Program-made: the position numbers and the translations under genes
Notes under the pieces: generated by a model
Seen by the model: only the letters and a program-made list of their open reading frames with translations
What the model was told of the DNA's origin: nothing
Databases searched by the model: none
Assembly: GCA_963708865.1 (NCBI GenBank)
Contig: CAVPUC010000004.1
Coordinates: 310,001-374,000 of the forward strand
Direction: 5' to 3'
Length of the DNA: 64,000 nucleotides
DNA from: DAIDKA01 sp963708865
GTDB taxonomy: Bacteria; Pseudomonadota; Gammaproteobacteria; Steroidobacterales; Steroidobacteraceae
In this document: positions 39,030 to 48,564 of the stretch, piece after piece
Layout of the letters: every line of letters begins with the position of its first letter
Numbering within the stretch: position 1 is the first letter of the stretch

Positions 39030-39625
39030 TTATGAACGTGTTGCGAGCACGGCGGGGCGATGATCGCTCCAGATGCGTTCCCATTCCATAATGAACCAGG
39101 GGGTGAACTGCCCCGCCCGGCGCTGCGCCATCTCGGCCTGCAGCTGCTCCGGGCTCACCCAGCGCAGCCCGGCGATCTCCGCCGGGTCGGCCTGGATCGG
39201 GGCCGTGGGTTCGACCCAGGTAAACCGAGCAAAGTTCGTTTTCGGCGCCGTTGGCGTCCCACTGGGCCTGGTACTGGAATTTGAACAGAAACTGCAGCGG
39301 GCAGCGCACGCCCAGCTCCTCGTGCAAACGCCGCTGGATGGCCGTGTCCATGGTCTCCGAAGCGGCGCGGATGACTACAGCAACTGTTGGACCAGTACAA
39401 TGGCCACAGCCGCTTGGCGGCGGAGCGCTGCTGCAGCAGCAGCTCACCCTGGGCGTTGAAAATGAGCAATGAGAAAGCCCGGTGTAAGATGCCTCGGCCA
39501 TCATGGCATCTTGCCTTGCTCAGGTGCCCGATCTCACGGTCGGCCTCATCGACGAGAATGAGGGTATCGGCTTCAGCTATCGACTCTGCGCTTTGGGTCC
39601 CAATGTCCACTCGACCGTCGTCCAT
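39030..39625 (-). CDS. idi: Isopentenyl-diphosphate delta-isomerase, type I (two frameshifts)
   Basis: Nudix-fold enzyme interconverting IPP and DMAPP. Segments: LILVDEADREIGHLSKARCH, HRAFSLLIFNAQGELLLQQR, the catalytic Cys in SNSCCSHPR, RRLHEELG (Nudix helix) and the catalytic Glu region GAENELCSVYL, then EWERIWSDHRPAV. Indels near 39372 and 39222. The ATG at 39625 has GGAGG upstream; a GTG at 39610 is possible. It lies 27 bp before hpnH on the same strand, and only 24 bp from the divergent hpnI. Confidence 0.92.
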
Positions 39626-39649
39626 CAACAGGCACCTCCACTCCCGCGC

Positions 39650-40855
39650 ATGATAACCGCCCCGGAAACGGCCACGCCAGCCTTCATGCCTGACCTCGCC
39701 GTGCTGGTCTGGACCGGGGTCGCGTGCGCGGCGCTCGCGGCCCTGTACACGCTGGTGGCCCTGATCGCCGCGCTGTTGCGACCCCGCCGCGGGGTGCCTT
39801 GGCCGGGCGCGGTGGCGCTGCCGGCCGTCACCATCCTCAAACCGCTGTTCGGGGCCGAACCGCGGCTGTACGAGTGCCTGCGCAGCTTCTGCAACCAGGC
39901 GTGGCCGCAGCTGCAGATCGTCTTCGGTGTGCGCGATGCGGCCGACCCCGCAGTCGCGGTGGTGCGACGACTGCAGCACGAGTTTCCGCTGCTGGATCTG
40001 ACGTTGGTGCTCGATGGCACCCACCATGGCAGCAATGCCAAGGTCAGCAACCTCATCAACATCATGGCGCTCGCCAAGCACGACTACCTGGTCATCGTCG
40101 ACAGCGACATCCGCGTCGAGCCGGGCTATCTGCAGCAGGTCGTGGCGCCGCTCCTGGACGACAGTGTCGGCATCGTGACCTGCCCCTATGTGGGGCGGCC
40201 GCTCCCGGATCTGTGGTCGCAGCTCGGGGCGCAGTTCATCAATGGCTGGTTCGTGCCCTCGGTGTTCGTGGCCGCCCTGTTCGGATCGCGCGCCTTCGCC
40301 TTCGGCGCGACCATCGCCCTGCGCCGCAACGTGCTCGATGCCATCGGCGGCCTGCCGGCGATCGCGGATCAGCTCGCGGATGACTATCGTCTGGGGGAAC
40401 TCACCCGCGAACTCGGCCTGCGCACGGTGCTGTCTCACGTCGTGGTGGAAACCGTGGTCGAGGAGCGCAGTCTCGCGGACCTCATCGAGCATGAATTGCG
40501 CTGGTTGCGCACCATCAAGACGGTGCGCCCGGTGGGTTACAGCCTCGCGTTCGTGACGTTCTCGCTGCCGCGTGGCGCTCATCGGCACCGCCCTCGCCGC
40601 CGGCGCGCGCGCCGAGCCTCCTGGCGCTTGCGCGTCACCGCATTGCTGCGCCTGGCCATGCACCTGTACTGGAGTCCCTCGGGCGAGCGTTCGACCTGGA
40701 CGCGGCTGTGGGCCGTCCCCTTGCATGACTGCGCCCTGTTCGGTGTGTTCTGCTGGGCCTTCCTCGGTCAGCGCGTCAACTGGGGCAAGGCCCGCTTTCA
40801 CCTGGCTCAGGACGGCTCGGTCTCGCGCCTGGCGACTCCGCTCGAGAACGAGTAG
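39650..40855 (+). CDS. hpnI: Hopanoid glycosyltransferase HpnI (two compensating indels)
   Basis: Family-2 glycosyltransferase that adds N-acetylglucosamine to bacteriohopanetetrol. Starts MITAPETATPAFMPDL (ATG at 39650; 39686 is an alternative, neither has a good ribosome site). N-terminal membrane helix, VTILKPLFGAEPRLYECLRSFC, the DxD motif in IVDSDIRVEPG, GATIALRR, ADDYRLGELTREL and ELRWLRTIKTVRP are all family-like. Between 40570 and 40610 a stretch is out of frame (should read VALIGTALAAG), then the frame recovers into the C-terminal membrane part. About 401 residues. Confidence 0.93.
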   Translation: MITAPETATPAFMPDLAVLVWTGVACAALAALYTLVALIAALLRPRRGVPWPGAVALPAVTILKPLFGAEPRLYECLRSFCNQAWPQLQIVFGVRDAADPAVAVVRRLQHEFPLLDLTLVLDGTHHGSNAKVSNLINIMALAKHDYLVIVDSDIRVEPGYLQQVVAPLLDDSVGIVTCPYVGRPLPDLWSQLGAQFINGWFVPSVFVAALFGSRAFAFGATIALRRNVLDAIGGLPAIADQLADDYRLGELTRELGLRTVLSHVVVETVVEERSLADLIEHELRWLRTIKTVRPVGYSLAFVTFSLPRGAHRHRPRRRRARRASWRLRVTALLRLAMHLYWSPSGERSTWTRLWAVPLHDCALFGVFCWAFLGQRVNWGKARFHLAQDGSVSRLATPLENE

Positions 40856-41719
40856 GTGCCGGAGCCGTGCCGGCGCCTGTGCATCATCACTGCCGATGAT
40901 TTCGGGTTGCACACGGCCGTCAACGAGGCGGTCGAGGCCGCGCATCGGGCCGGGGCACTCACCGCGGCGAGCCTGATGGTCGGCGCTCCCGCCGTCGAGG
41001 ATGCCGCGCAACGCGCCCGCGCGCTGCCGGGCCTGCGGGTCGGCCTGCACCTGACGCTCACCGACGGTCGGGCGCTGCTGCCGCGGCGGCAGATTCCGGA
41101 CCTGGTCGATGCCGACAACCGCTTCCACGACAACATGGCGGCCGCGGGCCTGCGGTTTTTCGCCCTGCCGCGCGTGCGCGCCCAACTGGCCGCGGAAATC
41201 CGCGCGCAGTTTGCCGCGTTCGCGCGCCTGGGGATCCCGCTCGATCATCTGGATGCGCACAAGCATTTTCATCTGCATCCGACGGTGTTGTCGCTGGCAT
41301 TGCGGATCGGTCGGGAGTTCGGGCTGCGCGCCGTGCGCGTCCCGGCCGAACCGCATCTCACGATGACCACGCTTTTGACCCCGTGGCTCGCGCTGATGCG
41401 TGCGCGGCTGCGCCGCGCGGGCATGGCGTGCAATGACCAGATCTTCGGGCTCGCCCACAGCGGCGCCATGGACGAGGCGCGCCTGGTGCAGATCCTGGCG
41501 ACGCTGCCGGCCGGGGTGAGCGAGATCTACCTGCATCCGGCCACGCTCGCCGGCGCCGCGATCGCCCCCTCGATGGCAGGCTACCGCCACGCGGATGAAC
41601 TTAAGGCGTTGCTCAGCCCCGCAGTGCGCACTGCGCTGGGGATCCCGGGCCTGCAGCTCGGGGGATACGCCGATATCGTCCGCTTCCGAGCCGCCCTCGA
41701 GTACCGCGCGGCGTCATGA
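40856..41719 (+). CDS. hpnK: Hopanoid-associated deacetylase HpnK
   Basis: YdjC/ChbG-like carbohydrate deacetylase that removes the acetyl group from the GlcNAc put on by HpnI. Metal-binding motifs: ITADDFGLH (Asp-Asp), GLHLTLTDG, LDHLDAHKHFHLHPTV, and YLHPATLAG. 287 residues, intact. GTG start at 40856 immediately after the hpnI stop codon, so the pair is tightly coupled. Confidence 0.93.
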   Translation: MPEPCRRLCIITADDFGLHTAVNEAVEAAHRAGALTAASLMVGAPAVEDAAQRARALPGLRVGLHLTLTDGRALLPRRQIPDLVDADNRFHDNMAAAGLRFFALPRVRAQLAAEIRAQFAAFARLGIPLDHLDAHKHFHLHPTVLSLALRIGREFGLRAVRVPAEPHLTMTTLLTPWLALMRARLRRAGMACNDQIFGLAHSGAMDEARLVQILATLPAGVSEIYLHPATLAGAAIAPSMAGYRHADELKALLSPAVRTALGIPGLQLGGYADIVRFRAALEYRAAS

Positions 41720-42719
41720 AATGGCTGATGCGCAGCGCGCTCGTTCTGGGTACCACGCTTGGCATCGTGCTGGTGGTGCGGGCGGGACTTGCGCCGATTC
41801 TTGCGCTGCTGGCGCTGGCGGGGTGGTCGCTGCTGTGGCTGCTGCCCCTGCACCTGCTGCCCCTGGCGCTCGATGTAATGGGTTGGCGCACGCTGCTGCG
41901 GGCCACGGGCGTGCCAGCATCGCTCGCCCGGCCGGATCGCCTGCTCGTCATCGCCGCGGTGCGCGAGGCCGTCAACCGGCTGCTGCCGGTGGCCAACGTC
42001 GGGGGCGAGATCGTCGGCATCCGCATGTTGTGCGGCGATGGGGCGCGAGGCGCCGGCGGTCGCGGCCAGCGTGGTTGCCGAGGTGCTCTTGACCATCCTC
42101 AGTCAGCTGCTGTTCGCCGCCGCAGGCGTGCTGCTGCTGCTGCGGCTGACCGGCAAGGTTGCCGCGGCGGGGAATCTGCTCGCGGTGCTGGTGCTGGCGC
42201 TGGCTGTCGCGGGCGCCTTGTACCTGTTGGTACACAAAGGCTCGATTTTCGAACGGGTGCTGCGCGGCGTAGCAGGTATGCTGGCGCTGCCGGCGCACCT
42301 GCGAGGCCTGCTCGGCCAGGCCCGCGCGCTCGATGCCCGGCTGCGCGAGCTCTTGGGGCACAGCACGGCGCTGCTCGCCACCCTCGGTTGGCAACTGGCG
42401 GGTTTCGCGGCCGGCGCCATCGAGACGTGGCTTGCGCTGCGCCTGCTGCAACACCCGGTGGGGGTGGGCAGTGCCGTGGTCCTGGAAAGCCTGACGCAGG
42501 CCATCCGGCATTTTGTCTTCGTGGTGCCGGCGGGGGTGGGCATCCAGGAGGCCGGCTTGGTCGGATTTGGCTATCTTCTGGGAGCTGGGCAATGACGCCA
42601 GCATTGCCCTGTCGCTCGCCAAGCGCATGCGCGAGATCCTGTTTGGCGTGCCGGCGTTGATCTATTGGCAGTGGTCGTGGGTATTCAAGGGTGCGAGCGA
42701 TGTCCGCAGCAGCGATTGA
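41716..42719 (+). CDS. hpnL: Hopanoid-associated membrane protein HpnL (two frameshifts)
   Basis: Polytopic membrane protein of the lysylphosphatidylglycerol synthase TM/UPF0104 superfamily, found in hopanoid clusters; a flippase-like role has been proposed but is unproven. Seven or more hydrophobic helices, with VIAAVREAVNRLLPVANVGGEIVG and FVFVVPAGVGIQEAGLVGFG as the family signatures. Indels near 42040 and 42590. The ATG at 41716 overlaps the hpnK stop by 4 bp. About 334 residues, ending LIYWQWSWVFKG. Confidence 0.9.
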
Positions 42720-43582
42720 GATTGGGTCTTCGGCGCATCGCGAACTGCTCGCGCGATTCTTCATGGACAGCTACGTGGAGTACGTGCCCGAGCAGGTGCA
42801 GTGGCCGCAGTTGAGCGAGGCGTCCAAGCGGCGCCTGGTGTCGCTGCCGTTCTGGCAGGAGGCCGTGGCCACGGAGAATGTCACCTCCAACACCGTGGCC
42901 GCCGCTGCGGCACTGGAGCCGGATCCGGGGTTGCGCAAGGCGATCGAGCTGCAGGGATTCGAGGAGGGTCGACACGCCCGGCTGCTGCAGGGGCTGACGG
43001 CGCACTACGCCATCCCCGTCGATCACCCGCCGCGCTATGAACCGCACGATCTCGAGCATGACTTCCTGTTCGCAGGCTTCGGGGAATGCTTTGATTCCTT
43101 TTTCGCCTTTGGCCTGTTCGCGCTGGCACGCGAATCGGGATTCTTCGAGGCAGGGTTGATCGAGGTATTCGAGCCGGTGGTGCAGGAGGAAGCGCGCCAC
43201 ATCCTGTTTTTCGTGAACTGGGTAAAGTACCGCCGCTCGCATGCTGCCGTGGTGGCGCCGACCGGGGTTCTCGCTGCGCTGCGCCTGGATCATTCTCAAG
43301 CAGGTCTGGAGCCGCGCGAAAACCGCGCGCACGCTGGGCGGATCGGCGGATGAGCCGCGCGCCGCCAAACCTGCCGCCGCCTTAGGCGGTGATGACGGGG
43401 AGAACTTCACGCTCAGTGCCCACCACGATCTGGGTGAGGATGTGACGCTGCACAAGCTGCTCGGGCTGTGCCTGCGGGAGAACGATGCGCGCCTCGGCCG
43501 CTACGATGCGCGACTGCTGCGGCCGCGACTGGTACCCGCCCTGGCCAGACTCATGTACCGGGTGCTGCCCAAGAGCCTGTGA
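42700..43582 (+). CDS. Ferritin-like diiron protein in hopanoid locus (one frameshift)
   Basis: Not assigned to a named hpn gene. About 294 residues. A ferritin-like four-helix bundle is indicated by two carboxylate-His motifs, FEEGRHARLL (about 87-96) and QEEARHILFF (about 162-171), plus glutamates in FWQEAVATEN and GFGECFDSFF at the right spacing for the other two helices. An indel near 43265 precedes a C-terminal segment CAWIILKQVW and a tail ALARLMYRVLPK. It overlaps hpnL by 20 bp, so it is part of the hpnIKL operon. A diiron oxygenase or desaturase role on hopanoids or lipids is only an inference. Confidence 0.78.
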
Positions 43583-44580
43583 TCACAGATAGCCGGCGTC
43601 GCGGAACCAGCGCACCGCATCCGCAAAAGCGAGGCTCGGATCGCGCCAGGTATAGCCCAGTTCCCGCGCTGCCTTGGCGCTGGAGAAGTACATGCGCTTC
43701 CTCGCCATGCGTACGCCTTCCACCGTGATGCGGGTGCCACGCCCGCTTAGGCGCGCAGCCGCCTCGGCCACGTGCGCGATGGGCAATACCAGCGCATGCG
43801 GCAAGCGAATGCGTGGCGGGCGACGCCCGGCAATGCCGGTCACCTGGGTCAGAATCTCCTTCAGGGTCAGATCCGCACCGCCCAGAATGTAACGCTCGCC
43901 ATGGCGACCGTGTTCGAGCGCCAGCAGATGACCTTGGGCGATGTCATCCACGTGCGCGATGTTCAATCCGGTATCCACGTAGGCCGGCGTGCGACCGGCC
44001 GCGGCATCCAGCACGATCTGTCCGGTGGGCGTCGGCTTCACATCGCCGGGACCCACGGGCGTTGAGGGATTGACGATCACGACCCGGTGGTTCGCGACCT
44101 GGGCGCGCGCCCATTCCTGGACGACCTGCTCGCCGAGAAATTTCGAGCGCTTGTAGTGCCCGATCATCTCATCGACCGTGGCCACGCTCTCCTCATCGGC
44201 CACGGTGCCATCGCCCACCAGGCGCAAGGTGGCGACACTGCTGGTATAGAGGATCTGCGCAACGCCCGCCCGCCCCGCGGCCCGCAGCAGACCGCGTGTG
44301 CCCTCGACATTGATGGCGTAAAGATCCTCCGGGTTGGGCGCCCCGAGCCGATAGTCGGCCGCGACATGAAACAACGCCTCGCAGCCTTCCAGGGCGTGCG
44401 CATACGAGAGCGGATCGCGCAGGTCCCCCGTCACCACCTCGATCGGCAGAGCCGACAGATTGCGGCGATCGGACCCCGGCCGCGCCAGGCCCCGCAACTG
44501 CCAGCCCGCGGACACCAGCGCCCGCGCCACCGCAGCGCCGACGAACCCCGTGGCCCCGGTGATGAACGCACGCTTCACGG
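43583..44580 (-). CDS. hpnA: Hopanoid-associated sugar epimerase HpnA
   Basis: Extended short-chain dehydrogenase/epimerase associated with hopanoid clusters. The NAD-binding GATGFVG lies at residues 8-14 and the catalytic Tyr-x-x-x-Lys is YKRSK. VNPSTPVGPGDVKPTPTG and the C-terminal RMYFSSAKAARELGY are family-like. 332 residues, intact. GTG start at 44580 overlaps the hpnG stop (GTGA). Its stop directly abuts the convergent stop of the ferritin-like gene inside TGATCA. Confidence 0.93.
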
Positions 44581-45294
44581 CAAACCCAGCCCCTGCTGCG
44601 CCAGATCGCGCAGCGCGCGCAGCGCCGCGCGGTAGCGCCGCGCGAGCGTGAGCAGCGCGAAGAGTTCCACGGGCCTTCTGATCAGGCCTGCCGCCAAGCG
44701 CCCGTATAGCCACCTCGCCGCGAGCGTCGGTGGCCCGCGTGACACTGCCCGGCACCGCATCCGCGGCCGTGTCGATGACCACGCGTGCCACGGCAAACTT
44801 TACGCCCGCGCCGATCGCCACCGCGGCGATGGCCACGCTCTCCATATCGACGGCCACCGCACCGGTGCGGTCCCGGGCCTGCGCTTTGGCCGCCGCCTGG
44901 GTCAGCGGCTGGGCCAGGCTCAGCAAGGCGCCGCCGCGGCAAGAGCGGCCGGCGCGGGCGGCCAGTTGGGCAGCGCCACGCCGGCATCCGTCGCGTACAC
45001 AGCGTCGTGCGCCGTCGATCACCGTCTCGGGCAGCAGCACCGCGCCGGCGCCGAGGGCGGGTCCAAGGCGCCCGCGAGTCCAAAGCTCAGGAGGCCCTGC
45101 GCCCCGGCCGCGATGAGGGCAGCGGATGCGCGCCGGGCGGCATCGGGGCCCATGCCACTCACTGCGAGCAGATTGCCGTCGGCTAGGGTGTGGAGCGCGA
45201 AGCTCGCGGCAGCGTCCGGGCGCGGTCCCGGTTGCAGCGGCCCAAGGGTACGCGCCTCGGCCGTCAGGGCCGCGACGATCCCCGTGAGGCTCAC
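44577..45294 (-). CDS. hpnG: Hopanoid phosphorylase/nucleosidase HpnG (frameshifted)
   Basis: Nucleoside-phosphorylase-like enzyme that releases adenine from adenosylhopane to give ribosylhopane. Segments: SLTGIVAALTAEARTLGP, LLAVSGMGPDAARRAS, SFGLAGALDP, LLPETVIDG, AVDMESVAIAAVA (the ribose-binding Met-Glu) and VIDTAADAVPGS. Indels near 45060, 44990 and 44695. Starts with a GTG at 45294 overlapping the shc stop (GTGA). About 239 residues restored, normal. Confidence 0.9.
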
Positions 45295-47289
45295 TTGGGG
45301 CGGATGGCGCCCGCGCGATTGCGATAGGCGGCCAGCGCCCACAGCGGAAAGTACGCGCAGTAGCCGTGGTACTTGAGATAAAAGACGCGCGGAAAGCCCG
45401 GCGCCGTGAAACGCGGGTCGCTCCACAGTCCGCTCTTCTGCTGCGAGCGCTGCAGGTAGCGCACGCCGTTGCGCACCACCGACGGAATCCACCTCTCCGG
45501 CCGCCAACAGCGCCAAGAGCGCCCAGGCGCTCTGGAACGGCGCACTCGCGGCGGGGCCGCCGGCCTGGTGGCGGTCGTGGTAGCTGTGGTTGAGCTCACC
45601 CCAGCCGCCGTCGGCATTCTGCTTGGAGGCGAGCCAGTTCGCGGCGCGGCGCACGGCCGGGTCATCGTGCGCGACGCCGGCCTGTTCGAGCGCGATCAGC
45701 ACCGACCAGGTGCCATAGATGTAGTTGGTGCCCCAGCGGCCAAACCAGGCGCCATCCGGCTCCTGCTCGGCACGCAGATAGGCTAAGGCGCGCTCCAACG
45801 CCGGCGCATCCTGCGGACGCCCGACCTTGGCGAGCAGCGTGACCACGCGCGCCGTCACATCACTGGTGGGCGGATCGAGCAAGGCGCCGTGATCAGCGAA
45901 CGGAATCTCATTGAGGATGTAGTGGGTATTGTCCGCATCAAAGGCCGCGAACCCCCCGTTGCGGCTCTGCAGGCCCGACCAGCCAGTCGAGCGCCCGGGA
46001 AATATTGTCCGCGTACTTCTGCGGCTCGCGGGCCTGGTGCATGGACCAGGCGACGACCGCAGTGTCATCCAGATCCGGGTAGTGAGTGTTCTTGAACTGG
46101 AAGGCCCAGCCGCCGCCGCGCACGTCGGGCTTCTGGACCTGCCAGTCCTGCGGCCCGTCGAGCAGCTGTTCGGGCACCAGCCAGTCCAGCGCCCGCTCGG
46201 CGGCGGCGTGCGCCTGCGCATCGCCGGCTTCCTGCATCGCCAGCGCCGCGAGCGCCGAATCCCACACCGGGGAGACGCAAGGCTGGCAGTAGGCCTCATT
46301 CGGGCCCGCCACCACCAGCTTCTCGATCGCCCGTTTGGCCGTGGCGCGACGCGGATCCTCAGCCGGCACGCCCATCAGGACCAGCACTTCCAGGGCATTG
46401 ACCATGGCGGGAAAAATGGCGCCGAGGCCGCCCTCGCCGTTCAGCCGCTCCAGCACCCACGCATGGGCCTTGTCCATGGCACGGGTGCGCATGGCGCGGG
46501 GAATGAGCGGATCGATGGCGCGGCCCATGCGATCCAGGGCCATGAAGAAGCGGTTGGTGAAACCGCGGCGCGCGAAGTAGTGGCGCTCCTCCCACGGCGG
46601 CGTCGTGAACAGCTCCTGGATCTCAACGCCCTGCGGATTGCGGGCCAGCGGCTTCTTGGTGCACAGCACGAACAGCGGCACCATCACCGTACGCGACCAG
46701 TAGGAGACCTTGTCGAGGTGGAAGGGAAACCACTTCGGCAGCAACATGATCTCGACGGGAATGTAGGGCACGGCCCGCCACGGCACCTGGCCGAACAGTG
46801 CCAGCGCAATGCGGGTGAACACATTGGCCCGTGCCGCGCCGCCGCGCGCCAGAATCGCCTCGCGCGCCCGCGCCATGTGCGGGCGCGGCGATGTCATCAC
46901 CGGCGAGCTTCAAGGCGTAGTACACCTTCACGGTGCAACTGAAGTCGAGGTCGCCGCCCAGAAACAGCGGCCAGCCGCCGTGATCGGCCTGATGGCGGCG
47001 CAGGTACACCGCGAGCTTCTCCTGCAGCACCGACATCAATCTCATCCAGGAAGTGCATCATCATGATGTACTCCGCCGGAATGGTGCAGTCGGCCTCCAG
47101 TTCAAAGAGCCAGAACCCTTGTGCGCTCTGCAATCCGATCAGCGCATCGCGCGCGGCGGCGATCGAGCGCTCGAGCGCCTCGCCACTGTCGGCGTCGGGC
47201 AGCCGGCTGACATTGGCCGCGGCGCCGGAGCGGGCAGTGAGGTCGCGTGCGAGGCGCGACTCACGCAGTGTCGAGGGGCCGGCGGTCAT
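45291..47289 (-). CDS. shc: Squalene--hopene cyclase (four frameshifts)
   Basis: Class II triterpene cyclase converting squalene to hopene in the membrane. The catalytic DxDD motif is DLDD in HYPDLDDTAVV. Repeated QW motifs are seen, for example DHGGWPLFLGG, GEGGLGAIF, RNGGFAAFDADN, PDGAWFGRWGTNYIYGTWS and ADGGWGELNHSY. Indels near 47035, 46890, 45980 and 45495. About 666 residues restored, family-typical. ATG at 47289 overlaps the squalene synthase stop as ATGA. Ends PLWALAAYRN. Confidence 0.95.
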
Positions 47290-48488
47290 TGCACGGTACC
47301 CCGGTCCGGCTGGCGCAGCAGCCCGACCTCATCCTGGGCGTCGCGTGCATTGAAGCGACGGGCGCGGTGATAGGCACTGGCCGCCTGTTCCGCCGCATCA
47401 TCATCGGCGAGCTTAAGTTTGCGCGGCTCCCAGTCCGCCGCCAGCGTCGCGAGCGGCAACCCGGAGGCGGCGCGGTTGAACAAGAAGCGCAGCAGTCCGT
47501 TGTGACGGGTCGCCGCATTGCTCAGCGCGAGCGTTACCGCGACGGTGCGACGCGACACCTTGACCTGCGAGCCGGCGCTGAAGCCGGGATTGGCGGCGAT
47601 GCGTTTGAGCGTCAGCACCGCAAGCCCGATGGCCCACAGGCAGAAGCGGCGGATGCCGGTCTCGCGCGCCGGCATCAGCAGCGTGAACTCCAGGGCATTG
47701 CGCAGATGCGCGTGGGCGACGACCCACCAGCTCGCTGCATGCCCGCGGCGAAGCCGCTGCCGCCCGTCTGCGGGGTCAGGTGCGACAGATCGATGCCGAA
47801 GCGCGAGAACACCTCCTGCGGCAGCCAGCAGGCGCCGCGGCTGCGGTCCTCCCAAACATCCTTGAGGATGTTGGTCATCTGCAGGCCCTGCGCGAAGGAG
47901 GGCGCGAGGCGCGACAGCGCCGCGCGATGCTGTTCGATGTCGGGCGAGTGGCTGCAGAAAAGTTCGGTGAGCATCTCACCGACCACTCCGGCCACGTAGT
48001 AGCAATAACTGTCCAGATCCGCCACGGTGTCCAGACCGCGCACGCTGGCCGTGCGCTGGAACTGGTGCATGCCGTGGCACATGGCATCCACACAGCGCCG
48101 GATCGCGGCCTGCTGGCGCAGGGGCAGTTGCCGGGTGACACGAATGACACGTGCCAGATTGATGATGAGTTCGCGCTCGGCCGGCAGGGTCCACTGCGAC
48201 AGACGTATCCGCCAGCTCCGTCCCCAGTAACTGAGCATCGGCCACGCCCGCCACGGCATCGGAAAACCGCTCCATGTACAGGAGCGTGTCGGGAGGCGCG
48301 ATCTGCGGCTCATCTTCGATGGTGTCGGCGACGCGGCACAGCAGATAGGCGTTCGTCACCGAGCGGCTCAGGTCCGGGGGCAGCTGCGGAATGGTCAACG
48401 CAAAGGTGCGCGAGACAGAAGGCAGGATCTGATCCTGATACGCCTCATCGGAATGGCCCGGATTCGTGGATTTAGTCTGTCGGGCCAT
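47286..48488 (-). CDS. Squalene synthase, single-enzyme SQS type (two frameshifts)
   Basis: Head-to-head condensation of two FPP to squalene. Trans-isoprenyl synthase motifs: SVSRTFALTIPQLP, the first Asp-rich motif VADTIEDEP, YCYYVAGVVGEMLTELF, and the second Asp-rich region QMTNILKDVWED. Indels near 48215 and 47745. About 401 residues. It looks like the eukaryote-type one-step enzyme instead of the HpnC/HpnD pair, and no hpnE desaturase is present. Feeds shc directly, with which it is translationally coupled. Confidence 0.88.
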
Positions 48489-48564
48489 CGTTGAAGCTGT
48501 GCTGCCTGCGGGTGGTGCCTGCTGCGGCGGGCTCGGGTGACGTCTGTCCGCTAGGCTACTGGTT

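Noticed and set aside
39155..41590. An 811-codon minus-strand frame antisense to hpnI and hpnK
   Set aside because: Its upstream part is low-complexity Arg/Gln/His sequence typical of a GC-rich shadow frame. Only the idi segment at its end is real.
43577..43588. CTGTGATCACAG as a CRP-like site
   Set aside because: It lies between two stop codons of convergent genes and lacks the 6-base spacer of a CRP site.
43583..45040. An open frame joining HpnG to HpnA
   Set aside because: HpnG has frame breaks and its corrected stop overlaps the HpnA GTG as GTGA; HpnA starts exactly at its Rossmann strand.
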